DNA from: Chloranthus sessilifolius
Lineage: Eukaryota > Streptophyta > Magnoliopsida > Chloranthales > Chloranthaceae
DNA: 64,000 nt
Assembly: GCA_021018995.1 (NCBI GenBank)
Contig: CM037593.1
Span: 11,064,088-11,128,087, forward strand
Direction: 5' to 3'
Part shown: piece after piece, positions 57,031 through 64,000 of the stretch
Layout: every line of letters begins with the position of its first letter
Numbering within the stretch: the stretch's first letter is position 1
The notes under the pieces: generated by a model
What the model was told of the DNA's origin: nothing
Database searches by the model: none
Seen by the model: only the letters and a program-made list of their open reading frames with translations
Program-made: the position numbers and the translations under genes

Positions 57031-58087
57031 GGCTTTTGTAAACACATTTAATTATTGATTGATGATTAATAAAAAGAGCCTTTGCTTAGGGCTTGAGATA
57101 AACTTGCAAGGAGAGTGATTCTTCTTTTCCGAGAAGGTTTGGTGTGAGGCCAAGGGTGTGATGCCCACATATCTTTATTTGTCTATTTGTCTATCTCTGT
57201 ATTCTTCCCAATCATTTTTTGCCTAGTTTGCCTAATTATTCCGAAAACTCTAAAACCCTAGTATTCATCAAAGCCATTGGATCTTTCTATATCAACCAGC
57301 TTTAGTAAGGTCTCGTGATTCCACCATCGATCGATGAACAGATGCCCTAATATGGAAGGCTAGAGTTCTATCTCTAAGATCGGTCCTACTACAGAACTAA
57401 CGGGACTCGCGCATCGGACTGGACCCTAGCTGGATCTCGCGCGATCTACTAATCGAAAATCTATGAACCCTATGGTATCATGATAGTTTTTGCGATTATT
57501 TAAATCATTTTGTTTAATTTCGGCAACTCTTCATCACACCATCATTCACTAGTTTAGGGTCACTGTCCCGCATCAATTTTGGTATAAAAGCCATAGGTTC
57601 TAGGTTTGGGCATTTGCCTGTTATTTTAATTCTGTTGCATTCCATTCCATTATTGGTCCATATTGCATGTCATATTAGAACCCATAGTAGAAATTTATGA
57701 TCACCATGGACTCGAGTGAGATTGTCGATGCTCTTAGGGGCATCCGAGCTGAGTTGGGTGCAATCAATGAGAGGATGACTGCCATGGAGCAAGCGCAGAC
57801 AACCCTAAGGGCTTCAAATGGTAGGTTGCATGACCGACTTAATCGGTTAGAGGGGATTGATGAGCCCTATGATCAATGTTGTCAAATCGCGTAAGCCATG
57901 CTAAGCCATTTGAGTGCATTTCGCTTAAGCGAAAGCACTTAATGGCATAAGCCATGGCATAATTTTTTTTTTTTTTTTTCAAAAAATTAAAAACAAGTTA
58001 ACAAGTATTCAAGTCTTTAGAGGGGAAAAATAGACATTCTTGCATTTAAAAAAGAAGTTTTACCTACTAATATTCAAAATTATAACT

Positions 58088-60790
58088 TTAGTTTTGATAC
58101 TGAGTACCACTATTAACAATGAACTCTACACATCCATCTCTAACCCATTGTGGTACATCTCCTCCATCATTACCACCATCATCAGTAGCATTGTTGTCGT
58201 CATCGAAATCATCTCCTTTTACATATTTTTCTTCTTCCTCTGTTTTGTCTTCATCCGATCTCAATAGTATGGAATCTATATCATCTGGTTGTCTATCATC
58301 TTCTTCTATTATGTCATCTTTATCATCAATATGCATACCTTGGCTGCTACTATCTCTACCAACAATTTGCCTCCTCCTATCAGTGGGTGTCTGACCAAGA
58401 GCCGCTTCTTCAACTTGGGCCCATGTCAAATCTTTTCCATAGAAGACAGACTCATTTGCAGAATCAACCATCCATTGATGGTCAATAGGCATATCATCCA
58501 CACAGATGGGATCATAGAACCTCAGTTTCTCTCGCCTTTCAAGGAATCGTTCACGCAATTTTTGATTGTACTGCACGAACACTAAGTCATTGAGCTTCTT
58601 TTGCTCAAATCAGTTCCTCTTCTTTGTGTGGATCTGTTAGACACGAGGACCGTTAGAAACAGAAGTATGGAACTATTAAAAACCTTGCAATTTAATTAAA
58701 ATATTAATGGATTGAGTTTAAGATTTCAATTACCATCTCAAAAGAACTCCAATTCCGCTCACATCCGGAAGCGGCACAAGTAAGACCAAGTATCCTAATG
58801 GCTAATTTTTTTTAAATGGGATCCTTTGTTAACGAATCACACTGTAAGTTGCCCACTAGTCGGCTGTAGATTAAAGAGAATTATTAAAACTACTAGAGTA
58901 GAAATACATTAATTAATTTGAACTTTAGAGACTTTTAAAGTTTATACTTGAAGTTTTTGTTGTTCTATGTCGGAAAACTACGTCCCTTCCAAAAAATCTT
59001 TCTGTCTTCTTGTAACGGTCTAACTGATGACTTATTCTATCTTCTTCACCTCTATCAGGGACCATCCTTTCTAAGCAATCAAGAAAACCAACCATGTGAG
59101 TGGGATCCGCTTTATCTCGATCCAAGTGTGCAAAGTACACTGCTGGATTAAGAATGAAGGCTGCCAAATATAGTGGAGATTGCATTTGACTTCCCCACCT
59201 CTTGTTGATTATATCCAACACATGATGATATAATCTTGACTTGAATTGATTATTAGATTTTATTTTTTCTTAGGTACCCTCCATAAAACTATATATATAT
59301 ATCCCATTGGTGGTTTCTCATCACCATCCACTAATCGTAACACCTCTACGATTGGTTGGGAGTCACGTAGGGTTTGTGCAACACTAGTCCAAAATTGGTT
59401 TTGAAGCAATGTTTGTGCACCTTGTTTACCTTCAGTTTTCTTTGATTAAGGTCCATTGTTCCAATGGGCCGATGTTACAAAACTTTTAAGCTCCTTTTTT
59501 TTTGCATACAAGTTTTGTAAAGATAGAAACGTGGTTGCAAATCGGGTCATGATGGGACGTAATAAATTACTTCCCATTTCTTTGCGCAATCTTTGAAGTA
59601 AAAGGGCATGTTTGTACATAAACACAACTACCCTCCTAGCCTTAACAATTGTTTTAATATGTAGTTTACCTATATCCTCTAGGATTAGGTCTAAACAATG
59701 GGCCGCACATGGCGTCCAATATAGTTGTGATTGCTTCTCCATAAGGAGGCGACTGACAGCTATGTAGGATGTCGCATTGTCCGTTACAACTTGGACAATG
59801 TTTTCGAGTCCTATTTCCTCGATGGTCTTATTCAAATGTGTAAATAAATATTCAACTGTGTGAGAATAAGCCGATGCATCTACTGATTTTAGGAACATAG
59901 TTTTGGTATGATAATTTGCCAAGAAGTTGATCAATGTCCGACCGGTTCTATCTGTCCATCCATCGGCCATCAATGGGCAACCGTATATTTTTCATGCATC
60001 CTTGTATTCGGCTAATATATTGTTTGTCACTCTCACTTATTTGAGGCGTGTTTCTCGGATTTCATGGTAGGAAGGGGGTTTAAGTCCGGGCCCAAATTGC
60101 CCAAGAGCTTCAATACTCATTTTGAAGCTCTTTAGCTTAACGGTATTGAAAGCAATGCCGGCTTGGTAAAACCACTTAGCCACATATTGGATTGTGGTGG
60201 GTCTATCCTTACCCTTAAATCGGTTTTCTAATGTTGTTTGGGCGGGTCCTTTACCCTCCATTTGATTAACCGCATCCTCGGGATGCGGTCGACACCACCC
60301 TTCTAGTGTACTATGACCATGTGCATTTTTCGATGGTGGTTGTGAAGGTCGTCTACTTTGGGTCATTGATGCGGTCGACACCACCCTTCTAGTGTACCAT
60401 GACCATGTGCATTTTTCGATGGTGGTTGTGAAGGTCGTCTACTTTGGGTCATTGATGGTGTAAATCTATCATCATCATCATCATCATGACCACGTTCCAT
60501 ATAGCCTTCTAAAACAACTTCATCATATTTTTTCCTAGAATGCTTGTCCATATACTCCATTATTTCCTTTCGGATTTTTGGAGTAGCTTTTCTACAAGCC
60601 CTAGTATTTGATTCGGCTCCATGAGCAAGATGTTTATAACGGCCTATGTCGCCCATGCTCTCATAATCACATAAGGTACCAACTATGGTTGCTTTCTCGG
60701 TAGGGCTTTTATACCGTTCATATTTCCAACCCGGATCACTCGATTTAGGTCTTAGAGGATCCGGGATTGAAAGATGTAGACATAATTAGT
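58088..60790 (-). pseudogene. hAT transposase of the 57874 element, broken
   Basis: Read right to left on the minus strand. A BED-like N-terminus (DPGWKYERYKSPTEKATIVG, TLCDYESMGDIGRYKH; one zinc Cys appears lost) is followed by KIRKEIMEYMDKHSRKKYD and an Asp run. An 86-bp direct duplication (60282-60367 and 60368-60453) then shifts the frame. DUF659 lies at 59973-59446 (MADGWTDRTGRTLINFLANY, VQVVTDNATSYIA, YWTPCAAHCLDLILEDIG). A middle block at 59221-58925 contains LYLAAFILNPAVYFAH, and an acidic tail runs at 58582-58088. The C-terminal dimerisation motif is only weakly seen near 58740. It is inactive as it stands. Confidence 0.88.
60282..60453. repeat. 86-bp tandem duplication in the transposase
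   Basis: GATGCGGTCGACACCACCCT starts at 60282 and again at 60368. The two units differ at one or two bases (GTGTACTATG against GTGTACCATG). Because 86 is not a multiple of three, the duplication breaks the reading frame. Confidence 0.93.
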
Positions 60791-63700
60791 TGGTGAATGG
60801 TGATAGAAAGTAGAACTACCGAACTAGGACAAGAGAATTAGAGATTTAAAATTTTTGAAATAAAAATAATAAAACTCAAACCTCTCAAAAGGCTTGCTTG
60901 CTTGATCCGGGTCACGTGATTGATAGAAGACTAGAACAGTAGAACTAGAAGTTTGCTTCACTCTTCAATCTTGAATCTTGATCTTTCCCTTTGAGGCTTT
61001 GTAACGCTAACACTACTAATAAGAATTAATTACAAGTTTACAATAATTTAATACACTAAGATGATTACAAAGCATAAAAAAAACTAGTTAGGAAAGATGA
61101 GGGGAGATTGAGAGTATAGAATGGAGATTAGAGAGGCAGTTTAAGCCAAAATAGTAGTGTGAGGAGTAGAGGACCCAACCCACCCTTTTATAGAGGCAAT
61201 GGCAACACAAAGGAAAAAATATATATTTAAGTGCTCCAACGGTCATATGGAGCACTTAAATATGACCGTTGGAGCATTATGCGGTTGCATAAGCCATAAA
61301 ACATGGCTTATGCGATCGCATAATGCCAAAATCGCATAAGCCAGGATGGCTTATGCGATTTTGGCATTATGACAACACTGCCTATGATCGCTTAATCGAT
61401 TAAGTGATCGCTTATGACAACACTGCCTATGATCAATGCCGTGAGCGTGATGGTACACGCTTTGAATGCGGTGGGTATCAAGAAGATCAGAATCGTAGGG
61501 ATGTGGTTCGTCGTGGGGATGATTACGACCAGGATGGAAAAATCCTCGCGAACGTTCGAGTTGAGTTTTTGACCTATGATGGGAGGATGGACCCTTATGT
61601 CTTCATTGATTGGGCCTCCAATATGGATCACCGCTTTGAGTGCTATGGAATGAGTGACGAGTGATGCGTTAGGCTCGCCAAAATGAAGCTCATCAGGCAG
61701 ACTCGACTCTTTTGAGTCAATGTCGAGCGCTTGAGGGCAAACGTGGGTTGCGCTCTCATTACCCATTGGGAGGGCATGAAGGAACGGTTTACAGAGAAGT
61801 ATACCCGTTTATCGTACTACACCCGCCTACTTGATCAATGACAGAACTTATGCTAGGGTAGTATGCCCGTGTCCAAGTACATTGGTAAATTCGAGGAGTT
61901 TATAATGAGGGCCAATGTGTCGAAAGATCCTTAGGTCACCCTCTCTAAATTTGACATGGGATTGCGGATGGAATTGCAAAAGAAACTAATCTCATACCCT
62001 GTTCAGACTCTTGAAGAGTGTTATGTCGTGGTGCAAGATCTTGAGCGGTATTTGAAAACAACGATGGTGAGGCAAATCGAACCGCAAACCAGTCGTCATC
62101 GTTCCGGTGAGGAACAACTTAGTGCTAGAAACTCACCTCTCAAACCTACACAACCCACTCGTACTAATGTAAGGTTTGACAAGGAAAAAATGTGTGATTG
62201 GAGAATCCTCGAAAGGTGGTTCTCAAATTAAGTGCTATAAGTGTCATGGGCTGGGACACTTTGCCGCCCAATTTACCACGAGAGACCTCCAAAGGAATCT
62301 CTTGATTGAGGGAGAAGAGGATGAAGATGATGTTGGAGTTGAGGAAGAAGTGTTTGAGCCGGGTGCCACACTTAGTGATGTGGAAGGTGATGATAGTGGT
62401 TGCGCTTTAGTTGTGAGGTGTTCCCTTGCACAATCTCAGCGGGACGATAAGGATGATTGGCGAATGGAGAACATCTACCATGCCTTTGCCAAATGTGGAG
62501 ACAAGAGTTGTACGGTCATCGTGGATAGCGAGAGTTACACCAATGTGGTGTCGGCTCACACTATAAACCGCTTAGGGTTTAAACCCGAACTCACCCGAGA
62601 CCATATAAAGTCGCATGGGTCGACTCTTCATCCATTCCCGTGTCTCAAAGGTGTCGTGTGCCGATTCAATTGATCTCGTATTCGGACACATTATGGTATG
62701 ATGTGGTGTCGATGAATGTGGGCCATATCATTTTGGGAAAGTTGTGACTCTACGACATGGACGTGACCGTTCTTAGTCGATCTAACGTTTGCATGTTCAT
62801 GTACAGGGGCAAAAAGATCAAATTAAACCCCTTGCCTCCCAAAACACCACCGACCAACAAAGTTGAGAAGAAGGGCGGTCAATCTAAGGCCATCAACATT
62901 GTGAGCCCTTTAGAGTTTAAAAGAGCATTTGTGGATGAGAACGTAGTGCCCATTGTCATCACCGTCGAGTGAGCTCTTAAGTCTATGAGGGAACACCCTC
63001 AGGAGGTTGAGCCAATTTTGAAGGAATTTACAGATGTCTTCTCCAAAGACTTACCAAATGAACTCCCTCAAATGCGTGACATTCAACACGCTATAAACTT
63101 AGTTCCCGGATCCACTTTACCGAACCTGCCCCACTACAGGTTGAATTCGGTTGATCATGTTGAGTTAATGCGACAAGTTAATGAACTCCTTCAGAAAAGA
63201 GAGCTTGAGCCCTTGTGCCATACCCGCACTACTCACACCTTAAAAGGATGATACTTGGCGAATGTGCATGGATAGTCGGGCGATCAACAAAATTACGGTT
63301 AAGTATCAGTTTCCCATACCGAAGCTCGACGATATGCTGGATATGATGGTTGGTGCCACTATCTTTTCCAAGATAGACCTCAAGAGTTGCTACCATCAAG
63401 TCCGAATCTGCCCGAGTGATGAATGGAAAACCGCTTTTAAGACCAACGATAGTCTTTATGAGTGGTTGGTCATGCCTTTTGGGCTTTCTAATGCCTCGAG
63501 TACTTTCATGAGGCTCATGACCCCAGTGTTGAGGCCATTTATGGGTAAGTTCCTTGTGGTGTACTTTGACGATATCCTGATTTATAGCCACAATAGGGAA
63601 CAACACTTGATCCACCTCAGGTTGGTTTGTGAAACCTTGAGGGGCGAGAAGTTGTATGCGAATTTCAAGAAGTGCACCTTCCTCGAACAATCTATTGTCT

Positions 63701-64000
63701 TCTTGGGATTCATTGTCTCGGTCGAGGGAATGGTTGCAAACACCCTGAAAAGGTTAAGGCTATTGTGAAGTGGCCCGAACCGAAGAACATCCACGGCGTT
63801 CGTAGTTTCCATGGCTTGGCGACCTTCTATCGTCGCTTCATTAAAGGCTTTAATACCATCATGACCCCGATCACCGATTGCATGACGGGGGATTTTCGAT
63901 GGTGCAAAGCCGTGACGAAGGCCTTTGCCGAGATCAAAGAAAGAATGAGTAGTGCACCCATCATGCGTTTGCCAGACTTTTCCAAAGTCTTTGAAGTCGT

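Larger units (their letters stand above)
57874..61425 (-). mobile_element. hAT transposon in the gypsy gag, with duplicated right end
   Basis: The left end CAATGTTGTCAAATCGCG is preceded by CCTATGAT (57866-57873). The right end ...CATTATGACAACACTG stops at 61380 and is followed by CCTATGAT (61381-61388). A further 37 bp ending CTTATGACAACACTG (61389-61425) and a third CCTATGAT (61426-61433) come next, and then gag continues. Thus the target octamer is present three times. The ends are rich in GCATAAGCC/GGCTTATGC palindromes. The enclosed transposase lies on the minus strand. Confidence 0.9.
56581..64000 (+). mobile_element. Ty3/gypsy retrotransposon, 5' part (runs off the window)
   Basis: The 5' LTR 56581-57575 starts TGACGGGGAC and ends GTCCCGCATCA. 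It has a TATA box (CTATATAAAG, 57022) and ACGTCCG-type palindromes near 56800-56935. A Met-tRNA-type primer site TGGTATAAAAGCC (two changes from TGGTATCAGAGCC) starts at 57580. gag begins at 57697 and is split by a hAT element; pol continues to the end of the window. The 3' LTR and target duplication are outside. Confidence 0.88.
57697..64000 (+). pseudogene. Gypsy gag-pol (chromovirus-like), broken and incomplete
   Basis: gag starts MITMDSSEIVDALRGIRAEL (57697), is cut at 57873 and resumes at 61434 (QCRERDGTRFECGG). Stops follow at 61662 and near 61850-61940. The zinc knuckle (62229) reads CYKCHGLGHFAAQF, with the last Cys changed to Phe. The protease core reads IVDSESYTNVVS, with the Gly of DSG changed to Glu. 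RT (62985-63768) has [28 protein letters not shown] and [12 protein letters not shown] one-base insertion near 63740 shifts the frame, after which [14 protein letters not shown] connection and RNase H sequence run to 64000. The RT pattern resembles plant chromoviruses (Reina/CRM group), but the clade is not certain. Confidence 0.9.

Noticed and set aside
63262..63768. Endogenous pararetrovirus (caulimovirid) reverse transcriptase
   Set aside because: The LTR, Met-tRNA primer site, DSG-type protease remnant and RT motif set are those of Ty3/gypsy, and no movement or coat protein is seen.

Overview
This is a stretch of flowering-plant nuclear DNA. It is AT-rich and dominated by transposable elements. 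The evidence for a plant is broken copies of three plant genes with plant-type introns (26S proteasome subunit RPN5, a class III peroxidase and a hypoxanthine-guanine phosphoribosyltransferase, HGPT), Ty1/copia and Ty3/gypsy retrotransposons whose primer-binding sites match initiator Met-tRNA, a telo-box (AAACCCTAA) promoter motif, and many hAT, PIF/Harbinger, CACTA and Mutator-type MITEs. The species cannot be told from the sequence. All coordinates, repeat periods and mismatch counts were read by eye.

Layout. 1-3.5 kb: a nested pair of MITEs, a (TA)n tract and an LTR element with only 290 bp between its LTRs. 3.7-4.2 kb: remnant of a LINE ORF2 C-terminus (minus strand). 4.4-6.5 kb: RPN5 exons, the last one split by two tandem LTRs with 4 bp between them. 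8.2-9.1 kb: last two exons of a peroxidase, frameshifted. 9.5-10.4 kb: CACTA MITE, copia gag fragment and LTR. 11.5-17.7 kb: a whole but dead copia element on the minus strand, with target duplication GAGAC. 17.7-23.0 kb: tandem repeats and foldback MITEs.

23.0-40.0 kb is one old copia element (copia-3) cut into pieces. A second copia (copia-2, 23474-30475, target duplication TGGAC) sits in its protease region. A 67-bp SINE-like insert sits in its integrase. A 4-kb solo LTR (target duplication TAGAG) containing a second, 2.65-kb solo LTR (target duplication ATAAG) sits in its RNase H end, and a 147-bp CACTA MITE (target duplication AAG) lies 20 bp further on. Removing all of these gives a readable order of insertion.

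42.0-55.6 kb is the HGPT gene: exons 1 and 2 are intact and the terminal exon is damaged. Intron 1 is 11.6 kb. It holds four degenerate ~310-bp tandem repeats, a Mutator-type element with a 9-bp target duplication that itself carries a hAT MITE, a 5.2-kb hAT transposon that landed 4 bp from the end of a foldback MITE, and a further hAT MITE. 56.1-64 kb: a hAT-like MITE entered by a Ty3/gypsy element, whose gag was entered by a 3.5-kb hAT transposon; the gypsy pol runs off the window.

No intact protein-coding gene is present, apart from the possibility that HGPT still makes a product with an altered C-terminus. The features most worth following are the LTR-4 bp-LTR insertion in RPN5, the 21-bp-phased palindromes inside the 5.2-kb hAT element, the cluster of TCGATTAATCGA palindromes in a solo LTR, and the apparent double use of one target site by hAT ends.
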